A stretch of 64,000 nucleotides of DNA from Neorhizobium petrolearium (lineage in GTDB: Bacteria > Pseudomonadota > Alphaproteobacteria > Rhizobiales > Rhizobiaceae), in the NCBI RefSeq assembly GCF_017873175.1, contig NZ_JAGGJW010000002.1, positions 433,296 to 497,295 on the forward strand, read 5' to 3'. The position numbers were made by a program, and so were the translations under genes. Below the pieces are notes generated by a model, which saw only the letters and a list, made by a program, of their open reading frames with translations, searched no databases and was not told the origin of the DNA. Of the stretch, positions 39,101 to 47,475 are shown in pieces. How positions within the stretch are numbered: the first letter of the stretch is position 1; the number at the start of each line of letters is the position of its first letter.

Positions 39101-39521
39101 TCGACACCGCATCGTCGCCGGCAAGCACGGCATTGTTGCGCCCATCGAGATAGAGCGTATAGCTGCTTGCGGTAAAGCGGATGGCTTCGATATCGTTGAG
39201 GATATCCTGATCACCATCGGCGTCGGTCATCGTAAAGAAGATGTCGGACAGGCGTGTGATCTGCGGCAGGCGATAATCGGATATGCTTCCCGAATAGATC
39301 GCAGTGTCGAAACCCCGCCCGCCGGAGATCAGATCGCTGCCGTCGCCGCCCTCGATCTGATCATTTCCGTCCCCCGCAATGACTAAGTCATTCCCCGCGC
39401 CTGCCTCGATGCGGTCATCACCGCCAAGACCGGTGATGATGTCGTTACCTGGGCTACCCTCGATATGATCGGCCAGGCGGGTCCCAAAATAGAGCCGTGG
39501 GAGGGAAAAGAAGAAGGACAT
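36171..39521 (-). CDS. Secreted ExeM/NucH-type nuclease with RTX repeats
   Basis: 1116-residue extracellular protein. RTX calcium-binding nonapeptides at residues ~19-75 (GSPGNDIITGLGGDD, GDGNDQIEGGDGSD); cadherin/VCBS-like domains ~130-340; a lamin-tail domain ~345-490; an OB-fold segment ~505-620; and an endonuclease/exonuclease/phosphatase domain ~765-1110 with QELENNG, GDLNSYA and TSDHDPLL motifs. No N-terminal signal peptide; with the adjacent secretion genes this suggests type I export. Likely degrades extracellular DNA. Unusually, the RTX block is N-terminal. Start at 39521 has AAGGGG upstream. Confidence 0.85.
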   Translation of the reverse strand: MSFFFSLPRLYFGTRLADHIEGSPGNDIITGLGGDDRIEAGAGNDLVIAGDGNDQIEGGDGSDLISGGRGFDTAIYSGSISDYRLPQITRLSDIFFTMTDADGDQDILNDIEAIRFTASSYTLYLDGRNNAVLAGDDAVSTDEDGALAISVRDLTANDRDFDGDRISVTAVSGTSTAGASVSLASGVVSYGPGNIFQYLNEGEAAVDSFTYTVDDGRGGTGTATLEVTITGANDAAVITGDASGLVTEAGGAGSGMPTATGRLVADDVDNDDRFRAAGDQSSVMGYGTYSIDEEGNWTYTLDSDNAAVDALDDGESLTDSFTVVSTDGTEQDVTITINGADEAAPVAPRINEIHYDNAGTDTGEFIEIRVAVGADVSGLLVELYNGNGGSIYGSADVSSLSMTSDGEYDYYVWELPANGIQNGAPDGVALSDNGTLIEFLSYEGSFTASNGAAAGTTSTDIGVAEAGNEAAGLSLQRTGDGPTDWVGPQDQTPGAANESDPGGGGEPTAYLISEVQGNGTASFLVGEYVLVSAIVTYTVADGFYLQEEDGDADGDSTTSEGIFVFTGGIPSVTVGDHVEVAGTVAEYFDFTEITDVTDIISISSGNAQPGSASITLSPDFAANLEHYEGMAITLASGTDDPLTVIENFDLDRYGEIPVSAGSQYQPTQIYDPTTQQEEIQALMEANANNRLTLDDGSSAQNPDEFRYVPASAGDNGNGYLDAGDTFTEDGPTLRLGAELAGSVDGVLSYSFGEYKMLVDGVLPVDETTNGLARPDAPDDLGGRLTVSSFNLLNFFTTLDDGSGAGSGPNNLEPRGATTAEDLVRQTDKIVEAMLQIDASVFGLQELENNGFDDASAIATLVDALNAAAEPGVTYAFVDPTEPGSDGFIGTDAITTGLIYKTNEVSLVASDFLVFDDGTQQQSRPAVTATFAEIGTGEQFTVSVNHLKSKGGTGTGADADQGDGQGAFNATRTAAAQQLAEWLSADNPDGYLAQNGVSDSDVLIIGDLNSYAQEDPVDALRDAGYADLIDSFIGQENAFSYIFDGQQGTLDQGLSSQSLASQVSGVAEWHINAQEPDLLSYSTEFKNPAFYNDDVYGTSDHDPLLIGLNLGDNVLVA

Positions 39522-39553
39522 CTATGCAACCCCTTGTTGGAGGACGATGGATG

Positions 39554-39604
39554 GCTTGACATAGCAGCCGACTACGACAGTCGCTTGACATATGCTAATT
39601 AGCA
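39554..39604. promoter_or_regulatory. Repeats upstream of the nuclease gene
   Basis: The 135-bp gap between prsE and the nuclease holds two direct repeats GCTTGACATA (39554-39563 and 39583-39592) flanking a small inverted repeat CGACT/AGTCG, followed by a perfect 12-bp palindrome TGCTAATTAGCA (39593-39604). Suggests the nuclease has its own regulated promoter. The binding protein is unknown. Confidence 0.5.
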
Positions 39605-39656
39605 AGGACGGGCAGGTCCTACGTGCCGATCGTCTATGCTTAGCGACGTCTTCGGC

Positions 39657-40985
39657 TTAGTCCTCCCGAAACGCCCGATTGAAGCTGTCAACGATCGGTC
39701 TCGTCAGATACTCGAAAAAGGTGCGCTCGCTCGTCTTGATGTAGGTTTCCACCGGCATGCCGGGATAGATCTGCTCCATCTTGATTTCCGGCGGCAGCGC
39801 ATCGGTCATGCGCAACCGCGCGGTGTAGTAGGGCTGGTCATTGTTGTTCTGATCGACCAGCCGGTCAGCCGAGAGGTAGAACACGGTCGCATCAACGGTC
39901 GGCGTCGTGCGGGTATTGAGCGCGCTGAAGCGCAACCGCGCCTCTTGCCCCACCTTGATGACGTCCACATCCTGCGGGGAAACGCGTGCTTCAATCATCA
40001 GGCTGGATGCGGTTGGAAGAAGTTCGAGCAGGGTGTCGCCCGGACGGACAACACTCCCGCGGCTGTTAAATGCCATTTCAACGATGATCCCGTCGCTCGG
40101 CGACCGGATCACGATCCGGTCTAGAATGGCCTTGGCCGCACGTCGCTGCTCATCGGCGTCAGCAATTTGGACGCGCACCTCGTTGAGCTCGGAGATTGCC
40201 GTCTCGACGCGCTGCGTCTTCAGCCTGGCTATTTGTTCCTCGGCTTCGGCGATTTGTGTGCGCGATGTCAGAATGGACGCCTTCGTCTGGCCAAGCTCGC
40301 CCAGAAGGTCGGCCTCGCTTCGCAGCAGAGCCGTATACTCGGACCGATCCGTCAGGCCTTTGTCCAGCAGCCCCTTCTTCCGTTCTGCTTCCTCCTGGAC
40401 GACCTCGATCTGCCGTTCCACTGCGATCTGCTGAGCTGCCATTCCTTCGATCTGATCATTCAGCGCATTGATACGTTGCTGCAGGATGGCAGCTTCCTGA
40501 CGGTGGCGTGCCAGGCGTGCCGTGAATTCGGCCGACTGCTCGGCAAGGACGTCGCTTTCGCCTCCCGGCCCGGTCGTTCTTTCGAGACTTTCCGGAAAGA
40601 CAAGCTGATCGACGCCATCCCGCTCGGCCGTAAGCCGCGTGGCGCGTGCCGAAAGGGCAACGAGTTGCTTCTGGATTCGATTGTACTGGACGAGAGCACT
40701 GGTTCCATCGAGTTCGAAGAGCGGTTGCCCGGCTTTGACGCGGGCGCCTTCCTGAACGAGAATCTTGTCGACGATACCACCTTCCAGATGCTGAACACGC
40801 TGGTTTTGCCCGGCAGCAGCAACGACACCCGGCGCAACGGCGGCGCCGGCCAGCGGAGCAAGCGATGCCCAGGCGCCAAAACCAAAGATGAAAAGAAAGG
40901 TCGCGCCAAGCCCGACAGCCGCGACCCGCCGCGTACTGGTCGGAACACCTCTGGCCCAATCTGCTTTGTCGTTCATCTCCGTCAT
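39657..40985 (-). CDS. prsE: Type I secretion membrane fusion protein (PrsE/HlyD family)
   Basis: 442-residue periplasmic adaptor linking the ATPase to an outer membrane channel. Single membrane anchor at residues ~20-42, lipoyl-like half-motifs (GGIVDKILVQEGARVKAGQPLFELD, residues ~69-93, split by the hairpin), a long coiled-coil region ~150-290 and a C-terminal beta-barrel. It starts 15 bp after the ATPase gene. ATG 40976 has better-spaced GGAGA than 40985. Named after the rhizobial PrsDE exporter; another exporter of the family is possible. Confidence 0.85.
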   Translation of the reverse strand: MTEMNDKADWARGVPTSTRRVAAVGLGATFLFIFGFGAWASLAPLAGAAVAPGVVAAAGQNQRVQHLEGGIVDKILVQEGARVKAGQPLFELDGTSALVQYNRIQKQLVALSARATRLTAERDGVDQLVFPESLERTTGPGGESDVLAEQSAEFTARLARHRQEAAILQQRINALNDQIEGMAAQQIAVERQIEVVQEEAERKKGLLDKGLTDRSEYTALLRSEADLLGELGQTKASILTSRTQIAEAEEQIARLKTQRVETAISELNEVRVQIADADEQRRAAKAILDRIVIRSPSDGIIVEMAFNSRGSVVRPGDTLLELLPTASSLMIEARVSPQDVDVIKVGQEARLRFSALNTRTTPTVDATVFYLSADRLVDQNNNDQPYYTARLRMTDALPPEIKMEQIYPGMPVETYIKTSERTFFEYLTRPIVDSFNRAFRED

Positions 40986-41000
40986 TCTCCGGCAGCTGCC

Positions 41001-42806
41001 TCAACGCCTGACATCGGTGGCACTGGCAAACTGTCCAAGCACAACAGGCTGCGAGGCATTGCCGGCACCCCGCCTTTGGCTCTCCCGCAGAGCCTGCGCC
41101 TTTTCGGCCTGACGCCGAAGTACCTCCTCGCGAGGGCCGTATTCTTCCAGGCTTCCATCACGCATGACCATGATGCGGTCCGCTGTTTCGACGACCGAGC
41201 GTCTTTGCGTTGCGATGAGGACGGTGATCGCCTCCGCTTTCGCCATCGCAAGCGCTCGCTCTAGAGCCTTCTCGCCCTCAATATCGAGATTTGCGTTCGG
41301 CTCGTCGAGGACCAGGATCTTCGGCTTGCCGAAGAAGGCCCGGGCGAGGCCAACACGTTGGCGCTGCCCGCCGGAAAGCTGGAAGCCGCCGGGTCCGATC
41401 ATCGTGTCGTAGGCTTTCGGCAGTTTCAGAACGAGATCGTCCACCTGCGCTTCCTGGGCTGCGCGGACGATGGCCTCGCTGGAGGCATTCGGATCAAAGC
41501 GGGCGATATTCTGCGCGATGGTTCCCGGCAGAAGCTCGACGTCCTGCGCGAGATAGCCGATATATTGGCCAAGACGATCGGGGTTCCAATTGCGAATGTC
41601 GGCGCCGTCGATCCGCACAGCACCCGATCTCGGCTCGATGGCTCCGATCAGCGTGCGCATGAGGGTGGTTTTTCCCGCCCCGGAAGGCCCGATGATGGCC
41701 ACACATGCGCCTGCGGGAATCGTCGCGCTGATGCGCTTCAACAATGGCTCGCCGGCCTGCGCACTCGCGCGGCCCGCTGCCTCACTTGCCGGAGGAAAGA
41801 CAATGACCGCTTCGAAGCTCACCTCACCCCGCGGGGCAGGAAGTTCCGTGCGCGTCTCGGCCGGTCTCACGACGGCAAGAGCCTCGGTCAGGCGCTTCCA
41901 CGCCTTGCGCGCTTCGATAAACCCCTTCCAGCCACCGATTACCTGATCGATAGGCTGGAGACCGCGCCCCGAGATCAGTGAGGCGGCGAAGATCATCCCC
42001 GCTGTCATCTCGCCGGCAAGCACGAGATAGCCGCCATAACCGAGGGTGGCGATCTGGAGGCTTAGGCGCAGGACACGCGAAAGACCGGCAAAGAAGGCAT
42101 TGGTTGAATTCACCCGATCCTGTGCGGCAAGAGACAGAGCCTCCTCCGAACCCCAGCGATGGACGATGTTGGGTCTCATTCCCATCGCCTTCAGGCTTTC
42201 CGCATTCCGGACGAAAGCCTGGGCGGCAAGCGTCGCATTCATCTGACGAATGCCGGCATCGCCTGCTGCCTTGTCGCTCGCCCACTGGTTGGCTATCGCG
42301 ATCGCGACGAGCACGACCACCCCCATCACTGTCAGCCAGAAGAGATTTGGATGGATGAGATAGAGAAGCGCGATGAAAAAAGGAGCGAAGGGCAGATCGA
42401 GAAAGGCGAAGAGCCCGCGCCCGGAAATAAAGCCTCGAACGGCCTGAAGGTCGCGAAGCGGCTGGACATCGCCAAGGCTTGCGCGAGGACCGGCCATCGA
42501 AGCCTGAAGTGCGTCCGCACCAACCGCGACTTCGAGACGGCTGGCGAGCCGGCTGGCCATGATCGCACGCACGCTATCGACGATACCAAGCAGAAAAAGA
42601 GTGCCGAGAGCAATGATGGAGATATAAATCAGCGTCTCGATGGAGGCCGATGGCAGCACTCGATCATAGACTTGAAGCATGTAAATTGGCTGAATAAGCA
42701 GCAGCAGATTTACGAAGAATCCAAAACCGAAGAGCCCCGCGAGACCCCGGCGAAAGGTGGCGGCAAGTCGCTCTCCGCCCTGCATTCGTAGATAGTCCCC
42801 TTGCAA
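41001..42806 (-). CDS. prsD: Type I secretion ABC ATPase (PrsD/AprD family)
   Basis: 601-residue exporter with six membrane segments (residues ~25-310) and a C-terminal ATPase: Walker A GPSGAGKTT, signature LSGGQRQR, Walker B ILVLDEP. Lacks an N-terminal C39 peptidase, as expected for RTX exporters. The start chosen is TTG at 42806, with GGAGAAG in good position; ATG 42785 is the alternative and has poorer spacing. In rhizobia PrsDE exports glycanases that trim exopolysaccharide, and a GH16 glycanase lies next door. Confidence 0.86.
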   Translation of the reverse strand: MQGDYLRMQGGERLAATFRRGLAGLFGFGFFVNLLLLIQPIYMLQVYDRVLPSASIETLIYISIIALGTLFLLGIVDSVRAIMASRLASRLEVAVGADALQASMAGPRASLGDVQPLRDLQAVRGFISGRGLFAFLDLPFAPFFIALLYLIHPNLFWLTVMGVVVLVAIAIANQWASDKAAGDAGIRQMNATLAAQAFVRNAESLKAMGMRPNIVHRWGSEEALSLAAQDRVNSTNAFFAGLSRVLRLSLQIATLGYGGYLVLAGEMTAGMIFAASLISGRGLQPIDQVIGGWKGFIEARKAWKRLTEALAVVRPAETRTELPAPRGEVSFEAVIVFPPASEAAGRASAQAGEPLLKRISATIPAGACVAIIGPSGAGKTTLMRTLIGAIEPRSGAVRIDGADIRNWNPDRLGQYIGYLAQDVELLPGTIAQNIARFDPNASSEAIVRAAQEAQVDDLVLKLPKAYDTMIGPGGFQLSGGQRQRVGLARAFFGKPKILVLDEPNANLDIEGEKALERALAMAKAEAITVLIATQRRSVVETADRIMVMRDGSLEEYGPREEVLRRQAEKAQALRESQRRGAGNASQPVVLGQFASATDVRR

Positions 42807-43120
42807 TATCTTCTCCGCATTTGCCGAGCGCCATCAACCGTCTCAGGCGATGATCCTTTCCTGCATCATACGCATGTGAAGAAGAAATGACACGCGGATG
42901 ATATGTCCCGAATTTGCAGTGGTGACATCGCCTCAGCGTCAGGCGATCGATTGAAGCGCCTGAAAAAGCTGCACGAGCCACGAATGTCAGGCCCTGATAT
43001 GCCGTTCCTGATCCTAAACTTGGTAAGATGGTCCTTCGAGCGACAGAGCGTCAACGGATGGCAAAAACGGCCGGCTCGCCAGCCGTTACCGTCGCTGACG
43101 ACGAGTGACTTGAGCGCATT
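42807..43120. other. Intergenic region between GH16 gene and prsD
   Basis: 314 bp, no gene. It contains the terminator of the GH16 gene at its right end, a 7-bp hairpin ATCGCCT/AGGCGAT at 42927-42947, and presumably the prsD promoter in the left, more AT-rich third. A terminator here separates glycanase from exporter transcripts. Confidence 0.5.
43061..43087 (-). terminator. Rho-independent terminator of the GH16 gene
   Basis: Read on the minus strand: stem AACGGC...GCCGTT with extra G-C pairs inside, followed by TTTTTGC. It lies 34 bp after the glycanase stop codon. Confidence 0.7.
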
Positions 43121-44530
43121 TCAAGCGAGCAAATCATTCGCTGTTTGATCGTTCAGGGAATAGGCGTGAATGTAATCTATCTGGAATTCCGCTCCATCAT
43201 TGAAATCCTCAGACGGAGTTCCAGCCACTCCTCCAACCGCGAGGTTGACGAGCATATACATTGGATCATGCATGTCGGAGGGGGTGTCGGCGTGCGCAAC
43301 GGCCACGTCGTCGAAATACCAGACAATCTGGTCCTCGCCCCAAAGAACACCGTAGGTGTGGAAGCCATCCGTGCTCGGAACCTTGACCGCCGTGGAATCC
43401 TTGGTCTGCGAGCCCGTCTCGTTTGAGTGGACAGTGACATGCACGGTATTTGGGTCCTGCCCCCGCATCTCAACGACGTCGAGTTCAGGAGGCCAGGAAC
43501 CGTCTTCGGGCAAAAGCCAGAATGCCGGCCAGGCGCCCTGCTCCGTTGGCATGTCGGCGCGGATCTCGAAATAACCGTAGGTCTGGGCGAAAGAGGAATG
43601 CGTGGTGAGGATGCCGGATGTGTAGTCGTAGCCATCGATCTGCGACTTGAGAGCATCCGGCGTTGGAGCAGCCGTGATGGTTAGAACGCCGTTCTCGACC
43701 GAAAATGGATTGACGGCAGCCGTCCCCCCATAGGAAGGGTTGATGTACCATTGCAGCTCACTGTTGCCCGGCAGAGTACTGCCTCTTTCGGGGGCCCACC
43801 AGAACTTCGAATCCCAGGTACCTTCATCACCGTTGCGCAAGGACAAGGTGTTGAATTCGTCGGCGAAAGTCAGCGTGAGAGCCGACCGATCGAGCGTGAG
43901 CTGGAACTGATCCGCACTGAGATCCGCTGCAGTCGTGTCTGCCAGGACAAGGCTTTCGCCACCACCGAGATTCAGCCGCAGGTCGGCGCCCTCCTGTGTG
44001 GCGTGGCTGAGGACCTGATCGAACGTCGACAGCCCGTAGCTGTTCAATCGGATCGTATCGTCACTGCTGAAATCGACAATGAGGTCGCTGCCGTTGCCGC
44101 CGGTGAGGATGAAGGTGTCGGAACCGCCGCCGCCGATGAGGACATCGTTTCCATCACCACCGTCGATCGTCTGGCTGCCTGAAGCACCGGAGATGATATT
44201 GTCGGCATTGTTGCCGAAGGCGTAACGGCCGTTACCCGTGACAGTCAGGTTCTCGAAGTTCTCGGGTAACGTATAGCTCATCCAGGTGTTGATGGTGTCG
44301 ATACCCGCGTCCGAGGCTTCCACTGCACGATTGATGCTGGAATAGAGGTAGTAGATATCGTCGCCGGTACCGCCCCGCATCGTGACATTGACCGAACTAT
44401 CGCCCCATATCGAATCGTTGCCGGCGGTGCCATAAAGCACGGGGCCTGAGCCGGTCGCCGAGAACCAGGCGCGTGATGTACCGCTGTAGTAGAGTGTTTC
44501 ACCTACGGCATTCTGTATCGACTGCGACAT
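43121..44530 (-). CDS. RTX-linked GH16 beta-glycanase (ExsH-like)
   Basis: 469-residue secreted endo-beta-glycanase. Residues ~30-160 carry RTX-type calcium repeats (YGTAGNDSIWGD, GGDGNDVLIGGGGSD) and residues ~215-465 the GH16 catalytic domain with the ExDxxE active site ELDVVE in context WPPELDVVEMRG. Length and design resemble rhizobial ExsH (~465), which depolymerises nascent succinoglycan. No signal peptide. The extreme C terminus (NDLLA) resembles that of the nuclease (DNVLVA), perhaps a shared type I signal. Start at 44530 has AAAGGAG. Substrate here is inferred. Confidence 0.87.
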   Translation of the reverse strand: MSQSIQNAVGETLYYSGTSRAWFSATGSGPVLYGTAGNDSIWGDSSVNVTMRGGTGDDIYYLYSSINRAVEASDAGIDTINTWMSYTLPENFENLTVTGNGRYAFGNNADNIISGASGSQTIDGGDGNDVLIGGGGSDTFILTGGNGSDLIVDFSSDDTIRLNSYGLSTFDQVLSHATQEGADLRLNLGGGESLVLADTTAADLSADQFQLTLDRSALTLTFADEFNTLSLRNGDEGTWDSKFWWAPERGSTLPGNSELQWYINPSYGGTAAVNPFSVENGVLTITAAPTPDALKSQIDGYDYTSGILTTHSSFAQTYGYFEIRADMPTEQGAWPAFWLLPEDGSWPPELDVVEMRGQDPNTVHVTVHSNETGSQTKDSTAVKVPSTDGFHTYGVLWGEDQIVWYFDDVAVAHADTPSDMHDPMYMLVNLAVGGVAGTPSEDFNDGAEFQIDYIHAYSLNDQTANDLLA

Positions 44531-45178
44531 GGTCAGCTCCTTTGGTTGCCTCCCATGTCGACGCTAACATTGCAGCACCATCATGGCACGCCTAAAACGT
44601 CCGGGTGGCTGATTCTCGGGCATAGCCTCCCCTCATGCTTACCATCCCCTCATTATCGGCACATGGGCTGTTCCGATCTGGAGCACGCGTCAACGGCTGC
44701 TCCTCGCCAGGCTCAGCAACATCGGGCACGGCGATTTCGACCTGCCGAATTCTGGCTCTCTCATGGCGGAAGATATCGTTCACCGACCGAACACGGATGC
44801 AGGAAACAAGAAAGGGGAACTCAAACGGCCAACACGTGACGACGCAGGATCTCGGTTCACGTCACAAGCAGCAAACCAGCTTGTTCATCTGCGCCGGCAT
44901 CAGCCTGCCATTGGCTGTTTTGCGACCGCGCTCTGGTATATCGAGAAGACCCGCCACAATGCTGCCTACGATACTCTCGGCATAGACTGCATTATCGTGC
45001 CTACTCATCTTGGCAGCCAGACTTCGGGCTGAATGCTGATCCGTACTCGATCAGCATCAATTGAGCCACGAGAGAGTTGTGATGTAAACGTCTCGTCTTC
45101 GACTGCAATGACGAGACCAAGGTGCCGAACACTCGCCGCCAACGTGGTTACTTCTGACGGTTTCAGCCCAGCTGATCC
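44531..45178. other. 648-bp region without a supported gene
   Basis: Contains the GH16 promoter and ribosome site at its left end. Several open frames of 70-116 codons exist (for example 44635-44985 and 44763-45032, plus strand), but none has a ribosome site, recognisable motif or neighbour support. An 8-bp inverted repeat GTCTCGTC/GACGAGAC lies at 45090-45117. Composition is slightly more AT-rich than neighbouring genes. It may hold decayed DNA. Confidence 0.5.
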
Positions 45179-45559
45179 TCAAGGCGTGATCCTAACAGGC
45201 TTTCCCTCTTCCGCCTTGTAGAAATACTGGCTCGCCACCAGCCATCCCTTGAGCGGCCGAAGCGGCGGGACGCAGGTCAGCAGCATGAAAGGGATGGTGA
45301 TCAGAAGGTGGACCCACCAGGCTGCCTGGAACTGTACCTCCAGCCAGACACCGAGAAGGACACTCGGCACGCAGGCGAAGCAGATGACGAAGAAAGCCGG
45401 ACCGTCCGCCGGATCGGCGAAGGAATAATCCAGTCCGCACGCTTCACACTTTTGATTGAGCGTCAGGAAACCCTTGAAGAGGTGCCCTTGGCCGCAACGC
45501 GGGCAACGACCGCGAACACCGGTCTGCATCGGAGGGAGAGGAGGCCATTCGTTGTCCAT
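45179..45559 (-). CDS. DUF983 small membrane protein with CxxC zinc-ribbon-like start
   Basis: 126-residue protein. Two CxxC pairs (CPRCG near residue 19, CEACG near residue 39) form a likely metal-binding ribbon, followed by two membrane segments (~residues 55-78 and 82-104). DUF983 proteins are common in alphaproteobacteria, sometimes near cytochrome oxidase genes; the function is unknown. Start at 45559 (MDNEWPP) has AGGAA upstream; the longer frame to 45604 reaches into the palindrome. It may be a target of the adjacent MocR regulator. Confidence 0.8.
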   Translation of the reverse strand: MDNEWPPLPPMQTGVRGRCPRCGQGHLFKGFLTLNQKCEACGLDYSFADPADGPAFFVICFACVPSVLLGVWLEVQFQAAWWVHLLITIPFMLLTCVPPLRPLKGWLVASQYFYKAEEGKPVRITP

Positions 45560-45590
45560 GACGTCATTCCTTGCAAAGTCAGTCAACAAG

Positions 45591-45634
45591 CGTATTGAAT
45601 GCAATCATTTGGATATATGACTGCATTCAATACG
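45591..45634. promoter_or_regulatory. 13-bp perfect inverted repeat upstream of the DUF983 gene
   Basis: Arms CGTATTGAATGCA (45591-45603) and TGCATTCAATACG (45622-45634), spacer 18 bp with a further TCA/TGA pairing. Lies 32 bp upstream of the DUF983 start and after the MocR stop. ATTGAATGCA recurs at 47357-47366 and TGCATTCA at 47262 upstream of the MocR gene and Nit1C cluster. Likely operator of the MocR protein. Confidence 0.6.
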
Positions 45635-45698
45635 TCGATTGGCCAGAACGCCGCAGCCATGCTGACGCATGACGCCTCGCAACGATTGAAGGATCGAA

Positions 45699-47114
45699 TC
45701 AGAAAAAGGAGCCGGCCATTTCGGGCGAACTCTCGAGCGCATGCCCCATGAATTCGAGGGCACCCTTGAGGGTATCCCGCCGAATCGGGCCGCCGAGGCA
45801 CACCCGGACTGCTTCCGGCGCTGGGCCATCCACGGTGAAAGCATCGCTCGCTACGACGCCGATACCGGAGGAGCGCATGTGGCTGCCGAAGGTGGAACGG
45901 GTCCATCCTCCTGTCAGCGGTAGCCAAATGTTGAAGCTGATCGGATCGCCGCGATAGCTTCCCTTTGGCAGAATATCAGCCACAAGCTTCTGGCGGGCAG
46001 CCGCCTCCGCGCGTATGAAACGTAGGATACTGTCAGCCGTACCGTCCTCGATCCAGCGGGTGGCAAGCGCCACCGAGAGCGGCGAAGCCATGACACTGTT
46101 CGCGCGCATGGCGCTTACGAAAGGCCAAGCAGCCTTGGTATCCGGCGCCACGACATAAGCGAGCCGAAGACCGGCGCCAATGCATTTGGCAAGCCCCCCG
46201 ATGTGCCAGGTGAGATCCGGCGCCATGGTTGCAAGCGGCGGCGGCGCATGCTGTGGAATGAAGCCGTAGGCGTCGTCCTCGACGATCGGAACATGGTATT
46301 TCCTCGCAACCGCGCAGATTTCCTCCCGGCGCTTTTCCGGAATCGTCAGCGTGATCGGATTCTGAAGCGTGGGGTTGAGATATAGCGCCTTTGGCTTCCT
46401 CATCTCGCAGGCCTCGGCAAAAGCGGCAGGGATGATCCCCTCCTCATCCATCGGCAGGCCTGAGAGGTTCAATCGGAGTTGGGCAGCGATCGAGCGCATG
46501 CCCGGATAAGTGATATTTTCCGAGAGCACCGTCTCGCCGGGCTTGGCCAGCATGCCGAAGATGGAAAGCAGTGCGGGATGCGCGCCGGGAGTCACGAAGA
46601 TACGCTCTTGCGAGGGCACCAGGCCACGCCGGCTGAGCCAGGCGGCAGCCGCCTCCTTATCCATACCCGCGCCGCCGAAACCCTGATAACGCAAAAGCGG
46701 GACAAGATTTGTGGCAACGGCGGAAAGCCCTTCCCGCATGCGGGCAATGAGATCTGGATCATCAGGCTCCGGCGGCATGTTCATGGAAAAGTCGACGACG
46801 GACGTGCGTCGGGGATCGGGAGTCGCATCGGAAACAAAGCCGCGACGCTCCCTGTCGGCACCGCCGGTGACGAAGGTTCCACGTCCGACATGCGAACTGA
46901 CGAGACCCCGCTTCTGAGCTTCCAGATAACCGCGTGCGACGGTGGTGAAGTCGATATCGAGCAGTCTGGCGAGATCCCTCTGCGGCGGCAGCCTGTCCCC
47001 GACAACCAGCTGCCCGCTTCTCAGATCCATTTCGATGACATCGGCGATCGCCATATAGCGAGGGCCATTGCTGCGGGTCAGATCAGGCGTCCAGGTCTTC
47101 ATGGCATCCGGCAT
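45699..47114 (-). CDS. MocR-type PLP-binding GntR regulator
   Basis: 471-residue regulator: GntR winged helix at ~15-85 (LDIDFTTVARGYLEAQKRG) and aminotransferase-like domain ~115-460 with PLP lysine in GGLAKCIGAGLRLAY. Divergent from the Nit1C cluster, whose first gene starts 361 bp away, so it is a plausible local regulator sensing an amino compound. It differs clearly from EnuR in the window. Start 47114 or 47102. Confidence 0.86.
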   Translation of the reverse strand: MPDAMKTWTPDLTRSNGPRYMAIADVIEMDLRSGQLVVGDRLPPQRDLARLLDIDFTTVARGYLEAQKRGLVSSHVGRGTFVTGGADRERRGFVSDATPDPRRTSVVDFSMNMPPEPDDPDLIARMREGLSAVATNLVPLLRYQGFGGAGMDKEAAAAWLSRRGLVPSQERIFVTPGAHPALLSIFGMLAKPGETVLSENITYPGMRSIAAQLRLNLSGLPMDEEGIIPAAFAEACEMRKPKALYLNPTLQNPITLTIPEKRREEICAVARKYHVPIVEDDAYGFIPQHAPPPLATMAPDLTWHIGGLAKCIGAGLRLAYVVAPDTKAAWPFVSAMRANSVMASPLSVALATRWIEDGTADSILRFIRAEAAARQKLVADILPKGSYRGDPISFNIWLPLTGGWTRSTFGSHMRSSGIGVVASDAFTVDGPAPEAVRVCLGGPIRRDTLKGALEFMGHALESSPEMAGSFF

Positions 47115-47475
47115 CCGGGTAAATTAGGTACAATTGACCGTATATTGTTGCTCTATACCGATGTCACGTTCGAAAAAAGGACATTGCGCCGCACCGCGTG
47201 CTCTACACGTGCGAAACTTTCTCTACAGCGGCAAATCTCTATCACAATGACTGCATATTGCATGCATTCATTTCATACATTACTGATCTCGTTTTTTGCA
47301 GGACGTTGCTCGTTATTTCGCCCATACAAAAACCGCCGCCCGCCATTGATCGCATAATTGAATGCAAAAATTGGCATTTTGACTGTATTTTAGGCAAACT
47401 CAATATTGGCACGGTGCTTGCAGTTGGATGGCAGTACCCCGCAACGGGGCCTGACTTCAAACACAGGAGCCATTC
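47115..47475. other. Divergent control region of the MocR gene and Nit1C cluster
   Basis: 361 bp, strongly AT-rich. It holds the MocR promoter on the left, ATGACTGCAT (47246-47255) and TGCATTCAT (47262-47270) elements, ATTGAATGCA (47357-47366), the sigma-54 promoter (47406-47422) and the ribosome site AGGAG before 47476. The TGCAT elements are shared with the palindrome near the DUF983 gene. Confidence 0.6.
47406..47422 (+). promoter_or_regulatory. Sigma-54 (RpoN) promoter of the Nit1C cluster
   Basis: TTGGCACGGTGCTTGCA matches the -24/-12 consensus TGGCAC-N5-TTGCA at every defined position, with GG and GC ten bases apart. It lies 54 bp before the first gene. RpoN promoters need an enhancer-binding activator such as NtrC; none is encoded here. 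This fits nitrogen-limitation control. Confidence 0.85.

Noticed and set aside
44635..45032. Small genes in the gap after the GH16 gene
   Set aside because: No ribosome site, motif or neighbour support; left as non-coding.
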